Source: Tethya wilhelma (Eukaryota > Porifera > Demospongiae > Tethyida > Tethyidae). Taken from it: 64,000 bases of DNA. Both the position numbers and the translations under genes were made by a program. This document shows positions 1-11,334 of the stretch, in pieces. The stretch lies in assembly GCA_964030475.1 (NCBI GenBank), contig CAXIPT010000008.1, positions 418,072 to 482,071 on the forward strand. The letters run 5' to 3'. Below the pieces are notes generated by a model, which had not been told where the DNA came from, did no database searches, and worked only from the letters and a program-made list of their open reading frames with translations. Positions within the stretch are counted from its first letter, which is position 1. Each line of letters begins with the position of its first letter.

Positions 1-329
1 TAACCTTCGTGCTGTAGCTTCCATTATACATATAGCTACAGCCCTCAGGTTACAAATCCCATACACCCTGAGTCAGCCCCTCTTTCAGGCACACTAACGA
101 CCACTATATCCACCTTGCCTGCCTACATCCAGACCCCCGTCAGTCCAGTGATGCAGCCGGTCTTCTTGCCTCCTGAAGAGATAGCAACTCGAAACATCAG
201 TTCACCCCCATCTTCCTCCGCAAGCCTACTCCATGGCCGTTGGTCCTAATGAGCCATTCAACGGGACCAGAGGGGGCATGTTTGGGATTGTCAAACCTTA
301 CTCCTGATTCTAGCTGCTGTTGCCATGGT

Positions 330-369
<40 letters not shown>

Positions 370-373
370 TCAG

Positions 374-685
374 ATGGAGGTGATCAGCATGGCGGCTATG
401 AAGGAGGCCATTATCATATTGAAGATTTTCCCTGTGGACAAGGTAGACATATATATATTTTGAAACTCTCTTTCTTTCATTAATATGTTGCAGGCCAGGA
501 GGAGCCTGACCTCGATGAACCCTGCTATGACAAGGTGGCTCTGTTGATTGGCAACAGGAACTACAGACAAGGAGTGCTCCAACTCAACACCCTGGAAAAT
601 GACACTCTTTATCTTGCAGGGGTCCTGAGGAGTGCTGGCTTCAAGGTCGTCTCACTGGTCAACCTCACTAAGGAAGAGATGGACC

Positions 686-721
<36 letters not shown>

Positions 722-1081
722 ATGGTATTAAAGTTCATCTGGTTTGAGAATGTCAGTAGGAAAAATTGAATAACTTTGTAAATATCCAACCAATTTCAAA
801 ATTTCAAGCACCATTGGAAAGCACTCATTCTCCCTATTCTTTTGGTTGCTTTCCAGCTTCCTATGCCTTACCTATCAAAAGTTAGCTATTTTGTCCCATA
901 TGAAAAGTATTGCATGAATCTCATTATTTCACTTCTGGCAGTATCCCCAAACCTGATGGACTTTAACCATTACCTCTCTCTCTTGTACCTACAGGCTGTG
1001 CACTACTTTGCTTCGCTCATTGGCAAGAATGTGTACCCTTTGAACCCTCACACCATAGACATAGTCAAGTCTTGGAGCAGT
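374..1081 (+). CDS. MALT1-like paracaspase, partial (two to three exons)
   Basis: Exon 374-442 joins in phase to exon 494-687. The second exon reads CYDKVALLIGNRNYRQ ... LENDTLYLAGVLRSAGFKVVSL, the first strand and helix of a caspase-fold (C14) domain, closest to MALT1 paracaspase (the DKVALLIGN.NY motif and FKVVSL.NLT.EEM). Paracaspases cleave after Arg in NF-kB signalling; that role is family knowledge. A possible third exon at 995 begins AVHYFASLIGKNVY, like the MALT1 helix after this point, but then runs into PLNPHT and a TGA at 1079-1081 instead of the catalytic His-Gly motif. The catalytic His and Cys are not visible. A Pro/Ser-rich open stretch at 93-230 after a good acceptor could be an upstream exon. 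The intron after 687 starts directly in a (GT)n tract. The gene is either incomplete here or decayed after exon 2. Confidence 0.7.
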
Positions 1082-1083
1082 TG

Positions 1084-1425
1084 ATTACTTCCGCCATACC
1101 AGGATCAGGTGTGCACTTACGTTTTATGAGTCATCTGCTAATAATGAATTATCAATGTAAAGAATTGAACCATTTGCCCAAGGTGGGGTAGGCACGCACA
1201 AACTACTGGTACCAATAGATAGCTCTTTCTTAGGCCAATCTAGGGGTGTAGGTTTTGTTTGGATTTATCAAAGTATTTCTGAGATATGGACCGTTCTATT
1301 CCAACTTCCTTATAATAATTATCATTAAACATCTTTCTTATTCTTCTATTTGGTGGCCTTCTTGTCTGTGTATATCAGAGCAATGCAAGAAGGCAGCATT
1401 TAATTACGGAATATTGTTATTAATA
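1084..1425. other. No gene recognised
   Basis: AT-rich stretch between the paracaspase exons and the first Penelope-like fragment. Only short open frames without recognisable domains are present. Confidence 0.4.
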
Positions 1426-2057
1426 TTGTTTTCGGCTTGAAGTGCCAGGTTAGGGGGTGATTGGTTCTGCTGTGAAGTATTTTGTCCAGATGTTTCTCTA
1501 TTTTCCATCTTATGCTTTTGTGTGGTTTGGCCTACATATTGTTTGTTACATTGGATTAGGTATACTACGTCTCATTTTGTGCGAGACATGGGGACTCCAC
1601 TGTACTTAATTATTATGATATCTTGTTTTGTCGTGGTTACTTATTAATACAAATGGTTAATATAGGACGGAGGTGGTAGTTTCTACCGTTCCATCTTCGC
1701 ACGTTTGGACTTTTGGTTTGAAGAGATTGAACAGCCTGGGTTTCTTTGGAGCTGGAGGTGAGTCTGTATGTCCGGGGTGTGCGTTTAGTGACTGCCCGTT
1801 TCCTGTTTTTGGTAGTTACCTTCTTACTAAGATTTCTCTTAGTGATCTGTTTATTCTGTGAGCGACAGTGGGTGGTTCTGGGAAATTCTTTTAATTTCTG
1901 GGTTGGATGACACTATTAGCCATTCTTTTAGTATTTCCTTGATAGACTGACTAACGTCAGTCACCGTTAGGCTACACACCAGGTTTGGGGGTTGCCTGGG
2001 CATCCCTGTGTGTGTCCATAACTGGATTGTCGTTTAGATTATGCTTTGGACAGCATT
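1426..2057 (-). mobile_element. Penelope-like retroelement 3' fragment, copy 1
   Basis: On the minus strand the fragment encodes, in decayed frames, the end of a reverse transcriptase region (SLREILV, the usual '.NLRD.LV' motif) followed by VVYLIQCNKQYVGQT. The last motif matches the GIY-YIG endonuclease region typical of Penelope-like elements. The frame is broken between the motifs, so the copy is dead. The same 632-bp segment recurs in the same orientation at 3638-4270; Penelope elements often leave partial tandem copies. Both copies begin TTGTTTTCGGC and end GACAGCATT. Confidence 0.65.
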
Positions 2058-2894
2058 AGCTTTGTATCCCCTGTCCACTAGTATCCCAGTGTTGTATTGT
2101 ACTATTTGACCACTAACATAAGCACAGCGTGGCCCATGCCTCTGTCTAAGAAAATAGAAGGTTGGCTGCCACTGCTGCCATTCCAATGTGTGCCTGAGTG
2201 GTATAGTGCTAGCGTTCGCTGTACATATAATTTGCTTACATACATTTTTATGTTTCCACATATAGAAACTAATGATAGAGCAATTTGAATGGTCGCACCA
2301 TTGTTTTCTCCGAGAAATGCTCTCATTTTTTAATCTAGATATCATCCAGTTCACAGATAATCCAGTTTTCTTTCATCATTGAATGATTAGCTATTTATTT
2401 TTTGTTGTTAGTGAAGCTGAAGGTTGTTCTTACAGCTCCTTTTAACATCCAAAAGTGCTGTAATGTATTATTGAATTGATCTATTATAGGAAGATATCCA
2501 AATTCCTCGTGTTTACCGGGAAATAGAGCATGTGCAAACAGTGTGTACCAGGTCCTCTCCCTTCTTTTGATGGGAGGGGCCTGCGCATGAGGCTAGTCTG
2601 GCACATGTTGGCCAGACTCTCTAGTTTATAGGTAATGTGGTTAACCAAACAGTATGCACTTGCCATTGCATAATAGTTGTGTACCATATACACTCTAATT
2701 AAGGCACCCCTCCAAATATGGGCCACCAGTCCCGTTCCCTGTAGGCACTCCAACCACACCAAACTATATTGGAAAACTGCGCCACCTGCACTCATTTTTT
2801 GACCTCCCAAAAACGTCCTTTCCAGAGGTCATACTTATTCTTTAGTGGTGCTTTAATTACTGAGACTCTATACGGTAAACAGTTATTATATCAA

Positions 2895-2927
<33 letters not shown>

Positions 2928-3637
2928 AGGTTATTTCCTCAATCTCAGGGATCCAATAGAGACTCCTGAGCTGTTGGTGTGCATTGGAAGGTGCCACTCG
3001 AAAGTGTGACACCACAAAACTATCTTGCTGTACAGTATAAAATAGGTTAGGCAACTGAGGAATTCAGGATCCACCATGGGTCACTTCTTTAGGCTCTGGT
3101 TTTACGCATTACTAGAGCAAAACTTTTGATTTATGTCTTATAAATACTGTTAGTTATCTTTAGTTTGTTTTTTGTTCAATTCTGTACTTGCATTCACACG
3201 TGTGTTAGGAAATCTTTTTATTGTTGTTGCTATTGGACTTTGTTTCTGCTGGCAGAGCGTTTAGGAGGGTGGGGCTGATGTTGCATGTGCACACCGCGTG
3301 ATCTTAATTTTACTGAATTAACAAGTTAGAAATAGTTTTAAATTATATGAGCCGTACAGAAAACAAGTGAGTATTTATTGATAACTGTATTACAATAGAT
3401 GGGTAATTGATTAGAGCTTTAAAAGCATGTATCATATTTGTCTATTGGTATGATGTTCATTCCAGCGTGCCTACAAGAGCCGAGCTTGCTATGCTGATCC
3501 GCACTGTTTCTCGATCTCTCTTCAGTGAGCTGATCTTCCAGTTTTTCATCTTAGTGTTGCCTCTCTAGGCTATAGGTGAACTAGAGGGAGGACGAAGATC
3601 TACACGTGACCACACTCCTGACGGCTGTCTGGGGGAG
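2058..3637. other. Spacer between the two Penelope-like copies; no gene recognised
   Basis: No long open frame with a recognisable domain. It contains the SINE-like segment at 2187-2262 and a (TC)n tract near 2898-2925. It could be an internal part of a composite insertion, but no reverse transcriptase core is seen here. Confidence 0.4.
2187..2262 (+). repeat. SINE-like tRNA-derived head, copy 1
   Basis: The segment GAGTGGTATAGTGCTAGCGT resembles the A-box region of a tRNA-Glu/Asp type gene (GTGGTCTAGTGGTTAG...). The same sequence, with a similar tail reading TTACATACATTTTTATGT, occurs at 6935-7001. Two copies with shared edges suggest a small interspersed element. Confidence 0.4.
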
Positions 3638-4270
3638 TTGTTTTCGGCTTGAAGTGCCAGGTTAGTGGGTAATTGTTTCTACTGTGAAGTATTTTGTCGA
3701 GATGTTTCTCTATTTTCCATCTTATGCTTTTGTGTGGTTTGGCCTACATATTGTTTGTTACATTGGATTAGGTATACTACGTCTCATTTTGTGCGAGAGA
3801 TGGGGACTCCACTGTACTTAATTATTATGATATCTTGTTTTGTCGTGGTTACTTATTAATACAAATGGTTAATATAGGACGGAGGTGGTGGTTTCTACCG
3901 TTCCATCTTTGCACGTTTGGACTTTCGGTTTTAAGAGATTGAACAGCCTGGGTTTCTTTGGAGCTGGAGGTGAGTCTGTATGTCCGGGGTGTGCGTTTAG
4001 TGACTGCCCGTTTCCTATTTTTGGTAGTTACGTTCCTACTAAGATTTCTCTTAATGATCTGTTCTTTTTGTGAGCGACAGTGAGTGGTTCGAGGAAAATT
4101 CTTTTAAGTTCTGGGTTGGATGACATTATAGGCCAGTGTTTTAGTATTTCCTTGGTAGACTGACTAACGTCAGTCAGCGTTAGGCTACACACCAGGTTTG
4201 GGGGTTGCCTGGGCATCCCTGGGTGTGTCCATGACTGGATTGTCGTTTAGATTATGCTTTGGACAGCATT
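3638..4270 (-). mobile_element. Penelope-like retroelement 3' fragment, copy 2
   Basis: Direct repeat of 1426-2057. On the minus strand the frame 4216-4028 reads HWPIMSSNPEL ... SLREILVGT and stops at a TAA. A different frame further on (about 3800-3740) reads VVYLIQCNKQYVGQT, the GIY-YIG endonuclease core. The order, RT end then GIY-YIG, is that of Penelope-like elements. Stop codons and frame changes show that it is not functional. Confidence 0.65.
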
Positions 4271-4308
4271 TTATTGTGCTGTGATAGTGTTATTTCTCTC
4301 TTTTGAAG

Positions 4309-5080
4309 GTCAATAGGTCAATCCGTGAGATGTGTCCAGCTGGTTTAAATGGCACTCTGAGTAAAGTGCGATCAACCATAGTAAGACAAAATGACATCAT
4401 CATTAAATAATTCTATGATGTTATGTTGCCGACTTGTTCCCCAGGCGTATGCCATCTCGGCCATAGCACACTGGGATTGGCCTGAAGATTGGCCTTACCT
4501 GTTCAAGCAGCTCGTCCTGGGCCTGGGTTCAGGACAACCTCATCTTGTACATGGAGTGATGAGAGTGTTATTAGGTGAGAATTTAAGAAACAAACCAATC
4601 TCTTTACGTTTCTAACCTCTCCTTGTCATCTTGCTACTAATTATCTCCCCAGAGTTCTCTCAAGATGTCAGCGATACCTAGATGCCTTATGTAGCGCCTG
4701 TAATCCTACCGCACCTTCTAAAGGTCATAGTTTAATGTGACGTGTACAGCGTGAGGACTTGCAGCAGAGCAGTCCACATCTTTAACACGATGGTTTCCCT
4801 CATACGTAGGCAATATGTATGTCAACCAATATGTGGAAGAAGACGATAATGAACTCTTGTATTCAGGTCTGCCTGTTACCATAACAATGTACTTTGACCT
4901 CTTCCACTCACTCACATGACTATCACATGACCTTGCAGTTCACCTCTCTGCCTTTGAGCTCCGGCCTCCAGTCCCTGTGAGGAAGATGACCTCACTGCTG
5001 GTTGCCATGGCGCTGTCCTGAGAGCAGTGGAGAGACACTTGCAAGAGACACCCCAGCTCTCCTCACAACACTGGTGGAAG
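4309..5080 (+). pseudogene. Importin-9-like, decayed
   Basis: Exon 4309-4380 (SIREMCPAGL...LSKVRST) and exon 4445-4574 ([20 protein letters not shown]) match importin-9, a karyopherin-beta that imports histones and other cargo. Exon 4653-4723 reads EFSQDVSDT, then TAG (4679-4681), then MPYVAPVILPHLLK; the family has Gln at the stop position. Exon 4810-4866 (NQYVEEDDNELLYS) and exon 4939-5080 follow. The last one needs a frameshift near 4975: it starts VHLSAFEL and ends ERHLQETPQLSSQHWWK in another frame. Some 200 or more residues expected between PHLLK and NQYVEE are missing, because the two exons lie only about 90 bp apart. A stop, a frameshift and an internal deletion point to a pseudogene. 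Confidence 0.75.
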
Positions 5081-5225
5081 GTCAAGTGACTGTCATGTGA
5101 TCATGTGGGTGTGGTTTATAGCAGTAAGATGTCATACAGGTCCATGAAGGTGTATGCTGTGTTTGGATGGCTTGGTGGATCCTTTGAAGTCACATGACCT
5201 CCAGTTTGACTGTTAGTCCTTCTTT

Positions 5226-5649
5226 GACAACAGAAGAGGTTCCGCAGGGTCAAGGGGTCAAATTATTAGTATCACGTGCGCCATATATAATGTATTGCTG
5301 AATGAGTTTACCATTGCACCCCTAGCTTACAGGGCTGAAAACAATCCTATACAATTTCTACCATATTTATGCTTGTTTTAAACTATCGCGCCCTTCAAAA
5401 GATTTGTCCAGAGACGGCATACGCATGACCTTTGACCTTTTATTTGTTATTGGCCCGTCTAGTAGCGCTCTCAAGTCGTTTGTGGCTTTTTAACGTCTTA
5501 CCTTTGCCATCTAAGCGCTTCCAAGACTGCAGCAACAGCAGACAGCTATTAGAGGGCCAGTAGGAACTAACTCGGACGGAGAAAGGAATGCAATTAACAA
5601 CGGAATTACGCCTGACCTTTTGACCCTGCGGAACCTCCTCTGCTTCGAC
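5226..5649. repeat. Inverted repeat, arms of about 35 bp
   Basis: Left arm 5226-5263 (GAGGTTCCGCAGGGTCAA core) and right arm 5617-5649 (TTGACCCTGCGGAACCTC core) are near-perfect reverse complements about 350 bp apart. It may be a foldback element or an inverted partial duplication. Confidence 0.6.
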
Positions 5650-5789
5650 AATATCCTCCTCTCTGATGTGGCCAACAGCTGTAAGACCACTGGCTGCTAC
5701 TGTTAGCACAAAGGCACAGTAGCTCAAAGATTTATGTCTGTATTTCCCACTAGAGCAGTTTGGCTGTTAAATAATTTTATTGCAAAATT

Positions 5790-5791
5790 GC

Positions 5792-5887
<96 letters not shown>

Positions 5888-5903
5888 ACACACACACACA
5901 CAC
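5790..5903. repeat. Compound (TC)n/(CA)n microsatellite
   Basis: A (TC)n run followed by a long (CA)n run broken by short CTCA and ATA interruptions. Open frames here on both strands are low-complexity artefacts. Confidence 0.9.
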
Positions 5904-5988
5904 AGCCTCTCCTCTTCTCACTGGTAGGTGTCTGCTGTTAGCTAGTAAGATGGCCACACTTCTCAAACCAGCCTCCATAACCCAGTGA

Positions 5989-6023
<35 letters not shown>

Positions 6024-6280
6024 TTATAACTACATGTGTGTGAGTTGTAACTGCATGTGTGTGAGTTTTAAAGGTATGTGTGTTATAAACTGTGTGTGTC
6101 TGTGAGCTAGCTATCCCTCTCTCTCTCTCCCCCCCCCCTCAGGCTATTGAATCTGGTATCTAATGCCCTGCTAGGTTCCCTCTCAACACCCCATCCTGGC
6201 CACTAAGACCATATACAGGTACAGCATGCACTCATATAAGGTTGGGATAATTCTTCCATTGCTGCCATTCCAATAGTCTC

Positions 6281-6857
6281 GTCCCCAGACCCCACCCCTT
6301 CTCCAAGGAGAAAGAGGGTCTGGTATCTTTTGAGAGATATCCCGGTTGTGCTGAGTCAGCAGTGAAACTAGATGTCATGTGACGAGTGTGTGTGTCTGTG
6401 TATGTATGTACTCTGAACAAGCGCTAGGAGCAGAGCTAGCTCTACTATAAATCTGGTGTGCGTGTGTAGGGAACCAATCACTAGAGCCGCCTGGTCAACT
6501 AGATTACAATGTCTGATTGCTTACCAGATCCATCCTGGCTTTAATTTTATAGCCCAATTAGCACGATCTAATTCTTCACTAGTAAAACTCTTCTGTAAGT
6601 GATTTCTACACTTCTATACAATCTTTGAGACGTTCTGTTGTAAGCGATTCACGCAAAGCTAAGTTCCCTGATCACTGTACTGAAACATCTCGAGTCTCGT
6701 GAGATATGCAATTGAAAGGATGACTTTCACGTTAAAACTCGAATGGTGCAATCTGATTGGTAGTTGCGTTTTTAAGACTGCTGACTCAGCACAACCGGAA
6801 ATCGCTCAAAAGATACCAGACCCTCTTTCTCCTTGGAGAAGGGGTGGGGTCTGGGGA
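6281..6857. mobile_element. MITE-like element with about 80-bp terminal inverted repeats
   Basis: Left arm 6281-6363 begins GTCCCCAGACCCCACCCCTT and ends in CTGAGTCAGCAGT. Right arm 6777-6857 is its reverse complement with a few changes. The interior of about 410 bp has no transposase. The same outer motif GTCTCGTCCCCAGACC forms the palindrome before SMC6 at 21812-21851. Confidence 0.7.
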
Positions 6858-6934
6858 AGCAATTTTAGCTGCACAACCTGTGTACACCCAGTAGCCCCGC
6901 CTGTTTACATAAGACCATTGATTGCTCTATCCCA

Positions 6935-7001
6935 TGTGTGTCTAAGTGGTCTAGTGCTAGCATTCACTGTACATGTATTCCCTTACATACATTTTTATGT
7001 G
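6935..7001 (+). repeat. SINE-like tRNA-derived head, copy 2
   Basis: Contains AAGTGGTCTAGTGCTAGCAT, like a tRNA-Glu/Asp A-box, and the tail TTACATACATTTTTATGTG shared with 2187-2262. It ends at the assembly junction at 7010. Confidence 0.4.
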
Positions 7002-7009
7002 TGAACTAA

Positions 7010-7010
7010 N
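7010..7010. other. Assembly junction (single n), probably false join
   Basis: The sequence right of the n is a (TG)n tract followed by the Rab exon-1 copy. In the near-identical segment around 41030 the same exon is flanked by different sequence, so the left neighbour here is doubtful. Confidence 0.6.
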
Positions 7011-7077
<67 letters not shown>

Positions 7078-7099
7078 GTATGTGTGTGTGTGTGTGCGG

Positions 7100-8450
7100 G
7101 AACCAACCTGCGAATGAAACTGGATTTCCCAACTCCATTATCTCCTATCAAAATGATCTTGAATATGTGGTCGTATGTGACTGTTGTGCTATTCTCTGCT
7201 AATGCTATGTGTGTGTATGCATATATGTATACATTGTTTCCATCATAACGACCCAATTAAGTGAAAATTACATCACTATCATAAAAAAAATTGAAAATTT
7301 CAAAACTGAAAAAAAAAAAATTATTTGTATCAAAAATATCAAGTTTATCAGATACCATACAGCACCATTATATCTACAGCCAGGGAGCAACTTCACAATG
7401 TACTTTGAAGGCAAACACACCTATCACATGTTACACAGGTAAGCACATGCTACATACATGTATGGTAAGGTAGCTAAACAATTACACATGCAAGGTAGGT
7501 GACCCTTCAGTTATAGCCATGTATACCCATGTGCTACCACTCCATTGCAGCTGGGCCTATCATGTGACTCAGAGCACTATGCATACTACTGACTGTGGCA
7601 ACACATGTGACACACTGAATACAATATACTTTGACTGACTGTACATTACTCTCCACTTGGACCCAGTCTCCCATGGCAACCATATACCTTATATTCCACA
7701 CACCATTCTCTCTATATATCACATATCTAACCTTTAAAGAAAAAAAAACACTTTCTTTATATTCATAGACCCCATACACAATACAACAGCACTAGTATGT
7801 ATGACAAGCAAACTAGCAGTTAGTGTTCTATACACACGGCCTGATGTAGTGAATGCAACTCAACACTTGTGAGTATGGTTCCCATTGTAAGGTGACTATA
7901 GACAAACATGGCGAAGAATGGAAGGACATGTAGCAGACAATGTGAGTGCTAGAATTGAGCCATTTATAGCACCATGTGTGTGAGCATGTCATAGGTTGAC
8001 TTTGAACATTTCTACAACACAACACAGACAAAATAGAACACGTACACACATACATACACACATAGAGGCTGTCCTATAAACACATGCATTCAGATATTGT
8101 GCGTTTGCAACATGAGAGAGAATCTTATTTTTGTGTGTGTGTGTGTTTTCAGCAATCTTGTTTCCTACTTTAACTGTTAGAATTAATGCAACGAAAGTTT
8201 TCTTTTTCTAAACACAAAAACACGAAACAGTTTTTATCAACATTCATATATTTTCCAAAACTTTCAAACTTCCCAAATTTCCAGCAACAGTGTGTACCTA
8301 ATAGCTTAAGTTTGTCAGTTAATAACATATACATCCTACACTACAGTAACTCATTTGAATATCCATTGGAGTGAACACACTGGCTGCGTGGACTGGCAGG
8401 CAACTTGTACCTTCGTACTATTTACATATGTACACACATTTACATGCTCA

Positions 8451-8494
<44 letters not shown>

Positions 8495-8938
8495 ATTCAC
8501 TTGGAGATCATCCCATAGTCTGTGCTATGTACACATTCAGTATAGATCAAACTATAGCTACTATATAGTTTTAATACCTGCTCTGCTGTAGGCCATCTTT
8601 TCCCTGTGGTGTATGGTCCACTACTGGATGGAAGCCTGGAGAAATGACAGAATTAACTTTAATACCATAGATAGTCACATAGCTTTGACTGACCAACTGA
8701 GTATAAAATTATAGATGAGATCTAGTGGTGAGCTATCTAGATCCTACTGCTTATGTAGTTCCTTACCAAGTCCTGAGTGGAGGCTGATCTTTGAGATAGA
8801 GTTGCAAGACAGTCTCCTGATATCAGAGACTTGTAGCTGTGCTGGTGCCCTAGAGAAGTTGATCTTCTATGCTGAGCCTTGCAAAAAGTAATCGCACAGT
8901 TTGCTCCAATTAAAAGAATATCAATTTGATATTACTCT
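7100..8938. repeat. Segment duplicated at 41039-42889
   Basis: The two segments run co-linear with only small indels and substitutions, including the Rab exon 1, a (TC)n tract (8454-8491 against 42416-42451) and all flanking non-coding sequence. The second copy ends exactly at the n at 42890, while this one continues into the Still life gene. This is how overlapping contigs would look. Apart from the Rab exon I recognise no gene in it. Confidence 0.85.
7108..7256 (-). pseudogene. Rab GTPase exon 1, duplicate copy
   Basis: Near-identical copy of exon 1 of the Rab gene at 41195-41047. It encodes the P-loop segment IILIGDNGVGKSSFIRR and has the same splice donor. The other four exons are not found nearby. 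It lies inside a segment of about 1.8 kb repeated at 41039-42889. It is probably the same locus assembled twice (allelic or overlapping contig ends) rather than a true pseudogene. Confidence 0.75.
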
Positions 8939-9105
8939 ACGAGCCATTAAAAATATTGACGTCATAATGACGTCGCCTTGTTTTTGCAAGTCTCAGGTGG
9001 GCGGGTCTGGGTAGGTTGCAAGCCAGCAAGTCTTGCAATGCACCAGATTTGAATGTACTTAACTTAGCTAACAAGGCCAAAAAGAAAGAACTAGGTCGCC
9101 ATATC

Positions 9106-11258
9106 ATGGGGAACTGTGTCGGCAATTCCAGCAAAGCAGAAGAAGATAAACCCACCAAAGTGGAACTGGAACCGGACACAGTGGAGGTCATCCAGTCTCA
9201 GAAAAGAACAGAGGAGAAATTGATTTTGAAGTGAGTGGTAAACATCATTATGAATCTTAATTGTATCCATGGGATGTAGATGACTCTATATGGCATCTCT
9301 GTAGGCTTCTTGTTGAAGTGAACACACTATCTTCTGATGATGGTCCTCTGAGATGGCAGCCTCTCTTCCACAGCCTCATCCCAGTCTCCCTATGCTGTAT
9401 TCAAGTCAGTCATCAATTCACCACATAGCCCAAAAATTTAATACAGCATGAATACTGAGACACACTAGTTCAATCACTGACTAATACATGTACTACACAC
9501 CTGGTGATCTTTTCAGGAGGGCCCAGTCTATGTGTACAGGTTGTCTGGTTCAGGAGTGACAGGCACTTCATTCTCTGTGGACATCAAGGTTCCTGGTAAG
9601 TGTGTTCAAATCAAGATGGTGGTGGAAGGCTCCTTGCAGCTACAAATTAGCCTACAATGTGTTTTGTGTCTGTTATAGGTACAAAGATGAGAAAGACCTC
9701 CGAATGTTTTGTTCAGTGGAGAGATAATGACAATGGTGAGCCGAATTCAAAGCTGACAGATGTAGTTGTAAGACTGATTGGTAACTTTGCTTTTCTGGCT
9801 ACTAGATGGAGCTTGGGGCCTAAATTTCATGTCAGAAACAGACGCCATTCAATTCCTGAATGGATGTTCAGTAAGAAACACAACAAAGCAATATTATTAT
9901 TTGGCTCTGTGGTGCTATTTGATAACCACTATCATATTTATGCTAATTCTTTGCAGCCGCCAACACTGACCCCAATGTCAGAAAGACTCAGACACACATT
10001 TTCAACTCTATCTCTCTCCCTACCCATTCCTGAACCACCGACCAACACTAGCACAAATCACCCCCACTCCAATATCACCACTGGTCATGATGTAGCAATC
10101 ACTCCACCATCAGAACCAGTGGAAGAACTCTCGCCAGAAGGGCCACAACAAATGCTTGAAGTATCGATTGAGACTTCAAATGATGAAGCATCAATGTTCA
10201 GTTACTCTAGCCGAGAAGAAGATGAAGATAGTGATCTTCCCGAGCTGTTTCAACCAACCGCTCCATTTCAAGGTGGACAGACATTCATCCTGCCCGACAT
10301 AATGGAAGAAAATGATGAAGAAATAGAGAGTGAAAATGAACAACTTGGCACTCAGAATCTCGACGAAGAATTCCAAGCAGTTAGTCTTGATATCTCAAAC
10401 GATATAGCTGAAACAAACTTTGCCGATGAATCAGTAGAGGAGAGAACTTCTAATGATGGACTTACAGCAACACCAGAAGAAATGATTCCAGGACCATTTG
10501 AAGCTCCTATCCTCCCCAACAGTCCACCACCTGGTCCTCTACTCTCTCCAAGACTCAGCATGCAACTGGCCATGGCTGCCGAAGGAGTTAAGAGAACAGA
10601 CTTCAATAGCAGTCGTTTTTCAACCGCTAGTTTAGCAGATGATGTACCCCCTCCTCCTCTTCCAAGCAGCCAACCTCCAGGGAAACTCATCTCTCCACGG
10701 AACAGCTTGTATCGCGGTCGAAGTAGCTTCGTTGTTGAGGAGCATCAGCCATCGTCACTCAGCCTTGTGACATCAAAGATTGAGTCACTGAAAGAAGAGA
10801 GAGAAGGAGTATCAAAAGATGACGATGCACCACCAGAACAAAAGGAAGTTCAAAATGAGAGCAGACAAACTGATGAAAGTGACGGAATTGACCCAGTACT
10901 TGCACTAGCACCGCCAATAGCATTGGAAGAGACTGACTATGTAGCAGTCAAGAGACGAAGGTCGATCTATTTTGACCCTCCACTACAGTTCCAAGCTCCA
11001 GGCTCAGACAGTGGGTTCCCTGATACAGATCACATGCAGGCCACACACTCTGACCACAGCACAAATGGAGGACACATTGTGATTGTGGATACTGTGAGTG
11101 GATTGGATGACAAGAGTGAAGGATTGTTGAAACCATTTGAGAGCTCTCAACGTAAAGGTAGCTCGACAACAACGACCAGTTACACTGAAGAGAGACTGAC
11201 TGAGTACAGTGAGTCTGTAGACATGAAGACCAATGTATCATCCACCAGTCATGTAAGT

Positions 11259-11334
<76 letters not shown>

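Larger units (their letters stand above)
5081..6280. other. Non-coding stretch after the importin-9 copy
   Basis: Holds an inverted repeat (5226-5649), a mixed (TC)n/(CA)n tract (5790-5903) and a (TG)n tract (5993-6022). Short open pieces near 5925-5985 and 6141-6200 could be further decayed importin-9 exons, but I cannot align them convincingly. Confidence 0.35.

Noticed and set aside
1426..4270. LTR retrotransposon with two 630-bp LTRs (the repeats begin TG and end CA)
   Set aside because: The repeat itself encodes RT-end and GIY-YIG-like motifs, there is no matching target-site duplication, and the interior lacks gag-pol.
7014..7202. Cys-Val or His-Thr repeat open frames (also at 5724-5988, 11260-11475, 33190-33408, 36478-36746)
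   Set aside because: They are translations of (TG)n/(CA)n microsatellites, with no domain or splice support.
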